A stretch of 22,163 bases of DNA from Coptodactyla brooksi (taxonomy: Eukaryota; Arthropoda; Insecta; Coleoptera; Scarabaeidae), in NCBI GenBank assembly GCA_033557675.1, contig JAWQRM010000489.1:1-22163 (forward strand), read 5' to 3'. Position 1 is the stretch's first letter. The number at the start of each line of letters is the position of its first letter. Under the pieces are notes generated by a model, which worked only from the letters and a program-made list of their open reading frames with translations, did not search any database and was not told the origin of the DNA. The position numbers and the translations under genes are program-made. Of the stretch, positions 7,850 to 17,609 are shown piece after piece.

Positions 7850-8560
7850 TTACCGATGTTGTGCAGTTCGTGGTGGACTCATTTAGGCTAAAATAGTCTG
7901 GGGTTTGCACTATTCTGGGGGCGTTAAGAACGACAAATATCGCCAAATGAAAAGGACCATTTCAATACCATTGGAAAAACTGACGCACAATTGCTGGTTT
8001 GTAAATATTGCATGTACACTAAATTAACATACATTTGTAAACGATGATGCCCTGAATCCAGCAACAGTTTGGCGTGCGATTTATCCTTTTATATTTATCT
8101 TTTTCTCTGCAATGATAAAATAATTAGCATTTATATTTTTAAAATTATTTTTAGCCTTACACGATACAAATTGTTGCGTTCCACACCTTGAACAGGTTCT
8201 CGTATAATCTGTAGTTGTTTGAAAGCTATGCCACCTACGACGAAGTCCTCTGGCTCATTCGGGCACTGAATCAGGTCCATAAGACGATCAAACATTTTCG
8301 GCAATATCCAAAGGTTTTATTTCAGCTTATACAGGTTTTTCCTGAACGGCAGCTGCCCGATAATCGTTCGCATGTTAGTTTCAGGCCCCATGTACAGGTT
8401 CTGCCGAGTGGTTTAAGCATATCGGGCGCTGGGTTGCTGAACAACCCCGGTTGTAGAACAAAATTGGCTAAAAACACAGATTTTGGCTGTGCCATTTGAA
8501 TATAACCTAACTTTTTCCAGTTGGATACAGAGAATCGTTTGAAAATCAACTATTTCCCTT
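7850..8560 (-). pseudogene. exon-like conserved blocks in left arm, unknown protein
   Basis: On the minus strand, blocks that keep coding character in both arms include VYKPAIVRQFFQWY (then TGA) and TPDYFSLNESTTNCTTS followed by donor GTAAGC. Further blocks are MDLIQCPNEPEDFV, and GPETNMRTIIGQLPFRKN followed by LYKLK and TAA. The corresponding right-arm blocks differ by substitutions. Some stops (the TGA after QWY) are shared by both arms, so inactivation preceded duplication. I do not recognise the family; it may be part of an old transposon's gene or a host gene fragment. Confidence 0.35.
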
Positions 8561-9590
8561 ACCATCCTGTGTCGTTTAGGGTTCTGTGGTTTATTCACAG
8601 ATTTTTCCAAATTAAATCGCTTGTTTTAATAGAAAATAAGCTGAAGAAACGCAAATACTGCTTACAAGCGAAAATGGCAGTTCAATAACAAACTGATGTC
8701 GGTAAAACAGTTTGCAAATGGCAGTTCGCTATTTGCAAGACTCGTGAGTCTTGAAAATAATTTATGCTGAAACATGTCGACTAATAATAGTAAACAAATG
8801 TTCGTCAAGCAGACAAGATACATCGCACTCACTACGATTTAGACGAAGCAAGGAAAAAAAAAGTTAAACGTATGCAATATTTGATAGGGTTATTATAGGG
8901 AGAACCATATGAAATATTTGATACAATATTTGATAGGGCTCGCTCTCTAATTATTTAAGATAATATAAAAGCTATTTTCGTTAATAATACATTTTTATGG
9001 ATCAAAACAACCTTGCCCTAGTGAAAAATGCAAATAATTACAAATTATAACAGATCTACTTCTTATTGTTAGGTATATTTTGAACAATGCAAACTGTTTT
9101 ACCGACATCCCTTGTTGTTGAACTGTCATTGTTACTTGTAAGCAGTATTTGCGTTTCTTCAGCTTATTCTCTATTAAAACAAGCGATTGAATTTGGAAAA
9201 AGGTACAAATGAACCACAGAACCCTAAACGACACAGGATGGTAAGTGAAATAGTCGATTTTCAGGCGATTCTCTGTATTCAACCGGAAAAAGTTAGGTTA
9301 TATTCAAATGGCACAGCGAAAATCTGTTTTTAGTCAATTTGGGTTAATTTGAGAATACCCGAATAAATGCGATTTTTTTTTGAAAATGTGCATACGTGTA
9401 AAAAGGACTGTTTTTACGTGTGTTCGCGAAGAAATGTTTTGTCGGAAACGAAAGGGACTCCAGATATAGCGTCTCAAAACGTCACGGTACACGCACTCCG
9501 TTACCTTCAAAAAAATAGATAAGGAACGCTGATTCGGAGCAAGTAGGTAGTACGGCTCTCCCCATCTTTCCTTCCTTCCACGTATTCCTA

Positions 9591-10115
9591 TTGCCGCTGC
9601 AGTATTTTTTGAATTTACAATCACAAGACAAAGAGGGATTTCGAGCTAGTTTAGACAAAACATTTTACAAAAGTGTTATTATTCATTTTACGGTGTATTT
9701 ACTTGTGTTCCTGTAAACATTTTTCATGGGAAACGCTAGGGACACAAGAAAAAATGTTTTAAAAACAGGCCGCCGGCAGGAGATGTCGCAGCACGCGCAC
9801 TGCATGACCATAACAGCAATAAAAAAATACTTATTTACACAATGTTTACATAAGTCGCGACTTGTCTTCTTTTAATAAAAGGCAACGTAAAAAAGAGCAG
9901 TTTTCCTTTGGAAAAGCGTCTTGATCGCAAGTGGTATATTATTTCTGATATGCAAACGACGAGAACGGTACCTTATTGTATACTTCGTGAGCGTTGGTTA
10001 CGCAGCGGATTCCGGGAACGTTGCGCGCCCGTGCCGTGACCCTGCGATGAATATAACACGTGGCTTGTAGTCCTAATAGAGTAATGGAAAAACATAAACA
10101 ATTTTAACTTTCACT
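9591..10115. other. spacer DNA between inverted arm and Merlin pseudogene
   Basis: No gene was recognised. The stretch holds an AT-rich part and a GC-richer part (9755-10065). It probably includes the 3' non-coding end of the Merlin element, but I could not find a convincing terminal inverted repeat or 8-9 bp target duplication. Confidence 0.4.
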
Positions 10116-10920
10116 TTAGAATAAATATGTCGAAGCACCGTCCTCGTCACTCTTGAAGTCTTCGTGGGGCTTGTTTTCGACTTCTGGGCGACAAGGGTCG
10201 TATAATTGACCGCCCAAGCGAAAGAATTCCAACGTTCTCTCGAGCTGCTGGTCACAGCACTTCTTAAAGAACATTTAACGGGCCAAATTGCCGGGGATGT
10301 TGCCCTTGGTACATCCCCGCGACGTTATTGTCAATTTTACTGCCGACCAAGTGGATTCTATACTATTGGTGTACGCACCAGTTACAGGGTCCACAAAGGA
10401 CTGGGAGTGGTTTACCTATATGACAATATGATGGAACGTTTTGAAATATCCTGTGTAAAGTACAAGTGAAGTGGTGTAAAATCCTTCGTGATGAAGGGTG
10501 AAGGGGTAAAGAAATGTTTTTAAACTTACGTCGAGATGGCGGTCCCATGCTTTTCGAAGCACTCGTACACCTTCCATTTGTCGGATATGATTGTTGTCCC
10601 TGCTTGTACTCATTGCTGTATAATGGGCAGAAGGGGGTCTCTGTGTCCCGACGTTCGACGGTCACCATAGAGACGCAACCAGTGCCTTGTTCGTACCCAT
10701 GAAAGACCCACTGGCCCTCCACTCTTCTTCCACGGTGATACTTCCTTTTGCCCAACTTCGATTCGTCAATTTCTACGGTTTTGTCCGGTCCGCCAAGTTT
10801 GACTTGGTTGGACATAAAAGCTGCGAGCAGGACTTTTCTGCAAAACAAGCTCCAATCCACCACAGTACGCCCGGTTATATGCACCTGGATAGATATGGCG
10901 GCCAACGGCACGCTTTGAAC
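10116..10920 (-). pseudogene. Merlin-type (ISXO2-like DDE) transposase, two exons, disrupted
   Basis: Exon A (10530-10920, acceptor TTTGTAG) reads TGRTVVDWSLFCRKVL, KLGGPDKTVEIDESKLGKRK, RRVEGQWVFHGYEQGTGC and VERRDTET. After a frame change in a run of five C it reads LLPIIQQ, TGA, VQAGTTIISDKWKVYECFEK and HGTAIS. A 114-bp intron (10416-10529, GTAAGT...ATATAG) separates exon B (10116-10415): VNHSQSFVDPVTGAYTNSIE, STWSAVK, GNIPGNLAR, TAA, MFFKKCCDQQ, ending DGASTYLF and TAA. The presumed catalytic triad is readable: Asp in EIDES, Asp in ISDKW, Glu in NSIES. Known: Merlin transposases are the eukaryotic relatives of the IS1016/IS1595 group. Defects are one frameshift, two in-frame stops, and a one-base mismatch of phase at the intron. 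An upstream exon may lie near 11000-11200 (AEKFSLRQ). Confidence 0.85.
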
Positions 10921-10999
10921 CTACAAATTCACATGCTGTTTTACAAGGGATACGTATTTAACCTTAGTACCCTATGGTACTTTACACCTTATGCTTGAA

Positions 11000-11460
11000 G
11001 TAAACTTACGATTCAGTTGCTTCGACGTTTGTTGTGGAAATAAAAAGCACAAAGCACTATATAGTTTATATTAATAGGAATCGAAAAACCAGAAGAGTAC
11101 AAAAGCTCACAAAAAACACGATTTTAAACGATTTTCGTCTGCCGTAAAGAGAACTTTTCAGCTCACAACCCCTAGAACGGCTGACTTAAAACTGGTCAAA
11201 ATGAATTAAAATAAAAGGCATAAGTAAACGTTTGGGTTTGTATACACAACAGCAAGACGACAAAGGTCCATAAAATTCTCGTCTATTGTCGGAAAAACAC
11301 AGACCCGAATTATGTGGATGTCGTAAAAACATAAATATCGTGTGAATTGGTAGAATTGACACATTTCTGTCGATTGAATCATTGTTGTTGACGGAAACTT
11401 TACCGTGAGAATATTGACTGAAGAATTAAAAACAAATAGACTTTTTGTCAAATTTTTACT
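11000..11460 (-). pseudogene. possible 5' coding part of the Merlin transposase
   Basis: Minus-strand pieces resemble what would precede the Merlin DDE domain. A donor GTAAGT at 11010-11005 is followed by the acceptor of the recognised exon at 10921. The frame upstream includes AEKFSLRQ (about 11160-11135), similar in style to the zinc-ribbon end of IS1595/Merlin proteins. A further frame at 11206-11451 includes TEMCQFYQFTRYLCFYDIHI. Frames are interrupted and the assignment is tentative; no complete zinc ribbon was seen. Confidence 0.35.
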
Positions 11461-11648
11461 GAAGATTTGGGAAAAAGAAAAGTTTCTGTAGGTTTTGTTC
11501 TAAGTGCATTATACACATTTGTATTTACAAGTATAGGCTATAAATAATAATAATAATGTGTATTTTCAACAGGTATTCCACCCAATTACAGGAAAAATTT
11601 ATTTCATAACAACGTAAAACTAAAACTACAAAAAAACAATTGATCCAT

Positions 11649-11748
11649 AAACTTTAGTAATATTAAAACAAAGCTAAAAACTTTAAACTATAGTAATATT
11701 AAAAATAAATCTAAAAATTTTAAATTTAAACTTTAGAAATGTTAAATA
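11649..11748. repeat. short AT-rich repeat, three diverged copies of about 40 bp
   Basis: The block AAACTTTAGTAATATTAAAA starts at 11649 and recurs as AAACTATAGTAATATTAAAA at 11685 and AAACTTTAGAAATGTTAAAT at 11728. Flanking DNA from 11460 to 12015 is AT-rich, includes a short AAT run near 11545, and shows no gene. Confidence 0.6.
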
Positions 11749-12415
11749 CTCCCAAAAGAGTTGCGGTAACATTATGATGGAACATAGCAGCGGTCGCTTT
11801 TACGGTAGTTTTTTTAGATAGAGAATCAAGAAATATATCGCAGTTCCATGCCAAAGAGTTATGAACGTCACACATGAAAGAGACAGGCGCTCCTCGTAAG
11901 ACAATAGTTTTACTATTGTTACAATAAAAACAGAAGGCAACCTTGCAGATAATTAAAGGATCTTGCCGCCTTCAATGTTAAAATCTTAAAATATATGGTA
12001 CGATTGTGTTATGTGTAGGAATACGTGCGAGGAACGAAGGAGGGGGGAAGCCGTGCTGTTTACTTGCTCCGATTCAACGTTCCTTTTCTATTTTTTTAAC
12101 AGTAACGGAGTGTGCGCACCGCGATGTTTTGAGATGCTATATCAGGCGTCCCTTTCGTTTCCGACAAAACATTTCTTCGCGAACACACGTAAAAACAGTC
12201 CTTTTTGCACGAATGCACATTAAAAAAAAATCGCATTTATTCGGGTATTCTCAAATTATAAATCTGGTCTGCTTGACGAACATTTGTTTACTATTATTAG
12301 TCGACATGTTTCAGTATAAACTTTTTTCAAGACTTACGAGTCTTGCAAATAGCGAACTGCTATTTACAAACTGTCTTACCGACATCACTTGTTGTTGAAC
12401 TGCCATTTTAACTTG

Positions 12416-13250
12416 TAAGCGTTATTTGAGTTTCTTCAGTTTATTTTCTACTAAAACAAGCGATTTATTTTGGAAAAAGCTGTGAATAAACCACAGAACC
12501 CTAAACGACACAGGGCGGTAAGAGAAATAGTTGATTTTCAGACAATTCTCTGTATTCTACTGGAAAAAGTTAGGTTATATTCAAATGGCACAACCAAAAT
12601 CTGTTTTTAGCCAATTTTGTTCTACAACCAGGGTGGTTCAGCAACCCAGCTCCCACGTTCTCGATGTGCTTAAACCAATCGGCAGAACCTGTACAAACTG
12701 GGGCCTGAAACTAACATGCAAACGATTATCGAGCAGCTGCCGTTCAGGAAAATCCTGTATAAGCTGAAATAGAACCTTTGGATATTGCCGAAAGTGTTTG
12801 ATCGTCTCGATCATATTAGATAAGAAGGTAAGTAGTATTTGCGTTTCTTCAGCTTATTTTCTATTAAAACAAGCGATTTAATTTGGAAAAAGCTGTGAAT
12901 AAACCACAGAACCCTAAACAACACAGGATGGTAAGGGAAATAGTTGATTTTCAGACTGTTAAATGGTCTGAAAATCTTTGTATTCAACTGGAAAAAGTTA
13001 GGTTATATTCAAATGACACAGCGAAAATCTGTGTTTTTAGCCAATTTTGTTCTACAACCGGGGTGGTTCAGCAACCCAGCGCCCACGTTCGCTATGTGCT
13101 TAAACCGCTCGTCAGAACCTGTACATGGGGCCTGAAACCAACATGCAAACAAACGGTTGTCGAGCAACTGCCGTTCACGAAAAACCTGTGTAACCTGAAT
13201 TAGAACCTTGGGATATTGCCGACAGTGTTCGCTCGTCTCGATCATATTAT
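12416..13250 (+). repeat. 413-bp tandem duplication within the right arm
   Basis: TTTCTTCAG at 12431 recurs at 12844, and the blocks GGAAAAAGCTGTGAATAAAC and GGTGGTTCAGCAACCCAGC recur at the same spacing. The copies differ by substitutions and small indels (for example ACTGTTAAATGGTCTG only in copy 2). The same module occurs inverted at 8440-8690 and directly at 9088-9342, so it is present four times in the window. Confidence 0.85.
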
Positions 13251-13289
13251 ATAAGAACCATTTTGAGCCGTTTTTCTTCGAGTGGCCAG

Positions 13290-13775
13290 CCTCGACGTCA
13301 AGACGATAGAACCCTACATGTGTAACATGGACCTGATCCAGTGCCCGAACGAGCCAGAGTACTTCGTCGTAAGTGGCAAAGCTTTCAAACAACTACAGAT
13401 TATATGAGAACCTGTTCAAGGTGTGGAACGCAACAATTTATATCGTGTAAGACTAAAAATAACTTTAAAAATATAAATGCTAATTAGTTTATCGTTGCAG
13501 AGAAAAGGATAAATTGACAAATATAAAAGGATAAATCGCACGCCAAACTGTTGCTGGATTCAGGGCATAATTGTTTACAAATACATGCTAATCTAATGTA
13601 ATGCAGTGTTTGCAAACCAGCGATTGTACGTCAGTTTTTCCAATGGTATTGAAATGGTCCTTTTCATTTGGGGATGTTTGTCGTGCGTAAGGTCCCTGGA
13701 ATGCTGCAAACCCCAGACTATTCTAGCCTGAATGAGTCCACCAGGAACTACACAACATCGGTAAGCAGTTTCAAT
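13290..13775 (+). pseudogene. exon-like conserved blocks in right arm, unknown protein
   Basis: The plus strand gives VKTIEPYMCNMDLIQCPNEP then EYFV and donor GTAAGT (13371). Next are acceptor CTACAG (13402) with LYENLFKVWNATIYI, and VCKPAIVRQFFQWY, TGA, NGPFHLGMFVV. Last is MLQTPDYSSLNESTRNYTTS with donor GTAAGC (13760). These look like short exons with GT-AG borders, and most are shared with the left arm. The family is not recognised. Shared TGA and arm-specific changes argue that neither copy is functional. Confidence 0.4.
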
Positions 13776-13918
13776 ATGCACGATTTTAAAACGCCTTTGA
13801 AACAGTGCGTTGATATATTCACTTTAAAATGATGTATAATAGGTATTAATAATTTGCTTTGTTCTATATAGAAAAAAATTATTTACGGGAATACAAAAAA
13901 TGTTTCAAATGCAAAATA

Positions 13919-14384
13919 TATACAGGGTATCACACACTAAGTATTCCTAATTTTCAGAAGTGACAGAGAACGCTTAATTAAACATCTTTCAATAACAAAC
14001 TTCTTGTACCAATAATAACAATGTTTCTTTAATTTTGTTATTTTTCATGTCGGTAACAAACTAACCATTGTCAGATCAATTAGTATTGTACTATAATAAA
14101 ACACGCATCAGTTTATAAATATTGAATTAGCAGCTATGCATCTTGCCTACGGATCAGTTGACGGTGATGCTAATGAAGCAAGGCAAATTTATACATATAG
14201 AGCGATACCCTAGATGTCACATTTCCTGTCATACATGGTTTTCAAGGTTGGACCAACGATGCTAAATGTACTGGTCAATTCATGATCCAAAAATAAGATT
14301 CAGAAGCCAATCTTTCTGTTCGAACATTTTACTTTCATGACGAAATTGTGCGGCAATTTGAAAATAATCTGTAAACTAGCACTC
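13919..14384 (+). mobile_element. truncated second copy of the DUF4817-type element
   Basis: It starts at the terminus ACAGGGTATCACACAC and carries the same helix-turn-helix, MHLAYGSVDGDANEARQIY. An extra TA then shifts the frame before GAGCGATACCC, unlike the left copy where the frame is open. It ends abruptly at 14384, the border of the inverted duplication, without the WTDE or C-terminal blocks. Confidence 0.75.
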
Positions 14385-14930
14385 ATGCTATTATAAGTTT
14401 TATCCGCGAGGGCTAAATATTAACTCCCGAGTCCGATAGGCGACGAACTTAATCTCCCGAGGGGATAAAATTCAATTTAATCCCGCGTTGTACCTATACA
14501 ATATTTTATTTTTAATTCGAATTTAATAGCTGACTTGCTAAAAGTTATATCAGATTGCCGTGATCGTTGTTAAGACTAGTTTGTTTGGTTATGTTTTATT
14601 TTAACGCACTTGTGCATAGACATACTGTAACGCACTTGTGCATACAGACATATTTTAACCACTGAAAACAAGCAACTAAAAACGTACTTTAAATGCGAAT
14701 TAAAAGTAATTATCACTTTTCATTAACTGTCAAAATTGGTAGTTAAGAAATGACAATCATCTCTGAACGTGAATTAAAATACAATTAAAAACCATTGACA
14801 GTTAACTAGCAATATGTAATGAAAAACCTTTAACGATTTAACCTTTATTAATTGTTAAAACTGACAAATAATTGTTGGCATTTAGGTTTTCATCAATAAA
14901 ACGAGCTGCTGCGCATCTCGCTTTATCACC
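14385..14930. other. AT-rich segment with a 26-bp tandem repeat
   Basis: TAACGCACTTGTGCATA occurs at 14602 and 14628 (two copies, 26-bp period). Upstream, TTTATCCGCGAGGGCTAAAT (14400) and a similar inverted CCCGAGGGGATAAAATTCAA (14456) form a loose inverted pair. No gene is visible. Confidence 0.55.
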
Positions 14931-14949
14931 CATATCCGAATCTACTAGT

Positions 14950-15400
14950 TTCGGAAAAGTATTAAATGACATATGTAAATAGCCTCGTAAGACAGCGGCC
15001 GATCTCCCACGCGCGTCGAGATGCCCGCCACGGCCTGCTACGGGGATCGAACGACGGTCGATGTTCCTGCCGCGCCTATTCAAATAAAATAGAAATCGAC
15101 GTTCTATCAATATTTGCCCGCTTACGCGGAAAAACGAATTTTCGAACTTACTAGGAAAAGTTAGAAATTTCTAAAAATCAAAAGAGACTGCTCCTCGTAT
15201 TTATTTAAAATAATTTCGGTGGCAAAGCATTTTTCAGAAAAGTATTAAATGAGAAAAACAGCATAATAACACAACCGACCGCGCAAGCGCATCAAGATAC
15301 TTGCTACGGGCATCCAATTACGATCGATGTCGTTTCCGCGCCTATTTAATTGAAATAAAAAACAAATTGACGTTTTATCAACATTTCATTTTGAAACTGG
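14950..15400. repeat. diverged two-copy repeat of about 280 bp
   Basis: AAAAGTATTAAATGA (about 14957 and 15239), then GGGGATCGAACGACGGTCGA versus GGCATCCAATTACGATCGAT, then CCGCGCCTATTcAA blocks recur at an interval near 282 bp. The minus-strand open frame at 14838-15110 crosses the first copy but shows no recognisable domain, and the second copy does not keep it open. The pair leads into the 265-bp satellite-like array and ends with similar TTTTGAAACTGGTT sequence, so it may be a divergent border of it. Confidence 0.5.
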
Positions 15401-15419
15401 TTTAAATAAATACAAAGTA

Positions 15420-17203
15420 AGGACTTTTCGTTTTTAAAATTGCCAATTTGGCGTCAATTCATAATTTCGCCAACATTAATGGCATTTCGGATTTTATTTC
15501 AAATTCTTACCCTACCCGGCGGGTGTGAATAGCAAGGGGTCGCGCGCAGGTCTCTCTTCGGCCCACTTTGACTCCATTTGGCGGCCGTCCCAGATTTGAT
15601 TTTTTGTTTCTAGTTCTTAATATATTTCAGCATGTCGGAAAAAGATATTTTATTTTGAAACTGGTTATTGAATAAATACGAAGCAGGGATTTCTTATTTT
15701 TAAAATTGTTGCACATTTGCCCTTAATTAGTAATTGCCCAAATATTAATGGCATTTCCAGTTTTATTTCAAATTATTATGCTACCCGGTGCGTGTTAGAG
15801 TCGCAGGGTGTCGCGCGCAGGTCTCTCTTCGGCCCACTTCGGCGGCCGTCCCCGATTTGACTTTTTGTTTCTAGTTCTTAATATATTTCAGCATGTCGGA
15901 AAAAAATATTTTATTTTGAAACTGGTTATTGAATAAATACGAAGTAGGGATTTCTTATTTTTAAAATTGTTGCCAATTTGCCGTCAATGCGTAATTGCCT
16001 AAATATTAATGACATTTCGAGTTTCCTTTCAAATTATTACGCTGCCGGGCGTGTGTTAGAATCGCAGGGGGTCGCGCGCAAGTCTCCCTTCGCCACACTT
16101 CGGCGGCCGACCTAATATCGATTTTTTGATTCTAGTTCTAATAATAGATGTCATCATTTAGGAAAAAGGTTATTTAATTTTTAAACCGGTTATTGAATAA
16201 ACCGACAAATTAAAATTATTTCTTATTTTTAAAATTGTCGATTTGCCGTCAATTCACAATTTCGCGAGAGTCAATTGCGTTTTGGAATTTATTTCAATGT
16301 ATTACGCTACCGGACGCGTGAGAAGCAGGCTGCGCGCGCAAGTCTCTTCGGCCCCCACTTCGGCGGCCGAGCCGTTGTCGATTTTTTGATTCTAGTTCTA
16401 ATAATAGATGTCAGCATTTAGGAAAAAGATTATTTATTTAATTTTTAAACCGGTTATTGAATAAGCAGGCAAACTAAAATTATTTCTCATTTTTAAAATT
16501 GTCAACTTGCCGTCAATTCACAATTTCGCGAATGTCATTTGCGTTTTGGAATTTATTTCAATTTATTACGCTACCGGGCGCCTGAGAAGCAGGCGGCGCG
16601 CGCAAGTCTCTTCGGCCCCCACTTCGGCGGCCGAGCCGTTGTGGATTTTTTGATTCTAGTTCTAAGAATAGATGTCAGCATTTAGGAAAAAGATTATTTA
16701 TTTAATTTTTAAACCGGTTGTTGAATAAGCAGGCAAACTAAAATTATTTCTCATTTTTAAAATTGTCAACTTGCCGTCAATTCACAATTTCGGGAATGTC
16801 ATTTGCGTTTTGGAATTTATTTCAATTTATTACACGCTACCGGGCGCGTGGGAAGCGCAGTCGTCGCGCGCAAGTCTCTCTTCGGCCCCCACTTCGGCGG
16901 CCGAGCCGTTATCGATTTTTTGATTCTAGTTCTAATAATAGATGTCAGCATTTAGGAAAAAGGTTATTTAATTTTTAAACCGGTTATTGAATAAACAGGC
17001 AAACTAAAATTATTTCTTGTTTTTAAAATTGTCACTTTGCCGTCAATTTACAATTTCGCGAATGTCAATTGTGTTTTGGAATTTATTTCAATTTACTATT
17101 ACGCTACCGGGCGTGTGAGCAGCGCAGGCGCCGTGCGCAAGTCTCTCTTCGCCCCACTTCGGCGGCCGACCTAATATCGATTTTTGGATTCTAGTTCTAA
17201 TAG
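15420..17203. repeat. satellite-like array, about 6.7 copies of a 265-bp unit
   Basis: The anchor TTTTTAAAATTG (TTTTTAAAATTGCC in copy 1) places aaaattg at 15436, 15702, 15963, 16231, 16495, 16759 and 17025, giving periods of 266, 261, 268, 264, 264 and 266 bp. Each unit has an AT-rich half, then a GC-rich core CGCGCGCAAGTCTCTCTTCG with CCACTTCGGCGGCCGA, then GATTCTAGTTCTTAATA. The core can pair TCGGCC with GGCCGA. Copies 1-3 form one subgroup (AACTGGTTATTGAATAAATA) and copies 4-7 another (AAACCGGTTATTGAATAA). The array is broken at 17203 by a retrotransposon. Confidence 0.95.
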
Positions 17204-17209
17204 AATCGA

Positions 17210-17605
17210 AGGATTTTCAAGGAGAACATCAACTTCAACGTCCAGAAATGCATCAAACTAGAGCTCAAGAGCGAATACGCCCGTTCGTTCTTGCTCGAGT
17301 TCAACAAGGACCAGAAGAGGGATGAAGTCCACAAGGTGAAGTACGTCGACAAAGTGCCGATACGCCATCAGCACTACATAAAGGGGGACCAGTACACGTA
17401 GTGTCAGATAGGTCAGGAGTACGGGCGCGGAAGCCTGTACTGCAGCAAGAAGGAGAGGTGCCTCTAATGCGGGAAGAACCACCTAACGGAGACCTGCAAG
17501 AAGCCCAGGATCACGTCAGCAAAGTGCGCCAACGGGACCATGCCGCGAACTACAAGGGTCGCGTCGCGACAGGATCCAGGCCAACAAGAAAACATCAACG
17601 GTAAA
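17210..17605 (+). pseudogene. retrotransposon ORF1 (Gag-like) fragment with CCHC zinc knuckles
   Basis: The frame reads FKENINFNVQKCIKLELKSE, ...KYVDKVPIRHQHYIKG, TAG (17399), CQIGQEYGRGSLYCSKKERC, then L, TAA (17465), CGKNHLTETCKKPRITSAKC, and NHAANYKG-like sequence after a frame change. Cys spacing matches the tandem CX2CX4HX4C knuckles of jockey-clade ORF1 proteins, which bind the element RNA. The first knuckle has lost its second Cys (GQEYGRG). Two stops and a frameshift make it dead. Confidence 0.75.
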
Positions 17606-17609
17606 CACA

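Larger units (their letters stand above)
6657..9590 (+). repeat. left arm of large inverted duplication
   Basis: Read in reverse complement, this arm matches 12016-14384 from GAGTGCTAGTTTACAG (6657) to CGTATTCCTA (9590). The order of shared blocks is colinear: DUF4817 N-terminus, the exon-like blocks near 7850-8500, and the AATACCCGAATAAATGCGAT block near 9352. Left-only material is the pogo/Tigger insertion (7176-7772) and a segment of about 0.5 kb (8816-9340), part of which is itself an inverted copy of 8440-8690. Divergence between arms is substantial, with many substitutions and short indels. Confidence 0.85.
12016..14384 (-). repeat. right arm of large inverted duplication
   Basis: This arm is the reverse complement of the left arm, starting TAGGAATACG (12016) and ending CTGTAAACTAGCACTC (14384). 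It lacks the pogo/Tigger element. It carries a 413-bp tandem duplication (12416-12828 and 12829-13250) and about 90 extra bases before 13330. Beyond 14384 the sequence no longer matches the left side, whose DUF4817-type element continues past its border. Confidence 0.85.

Noticed and set aside
8215..8499. Plus-strand frame with FESYATYDEVLWLIRALNQV
   Set aside because: It is the antisense of the MDLIQCPNEPE-type blocks; the minus strand has the donor/acceptor signals. Coding on this strand cannot be excluded but is less supported.
6657..14384. Whole palindrome as a single Merlin transposon with multi-kb terminal repeats
   Set aside because: The left outer border lies inside a continuing DUF4817-type element and no short target duplication is visible, so these are not clean transposon ends. 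Kept only as an alternative in the finding.
14838..15110. 90-codon minus-strand frame ahead of the satellite array
   Set aside because: No recognisable domain, and the neighbouring diverged copy (about 15239-15400) does not keep it open; treated as repeat DNA.
15420..17203. Possible CRISPR array because of regular repeats
   Set aside because: Units are about 265 bp and contiguous without unique spacers, in eukaryotic DNA with introns; this is satellite-like.
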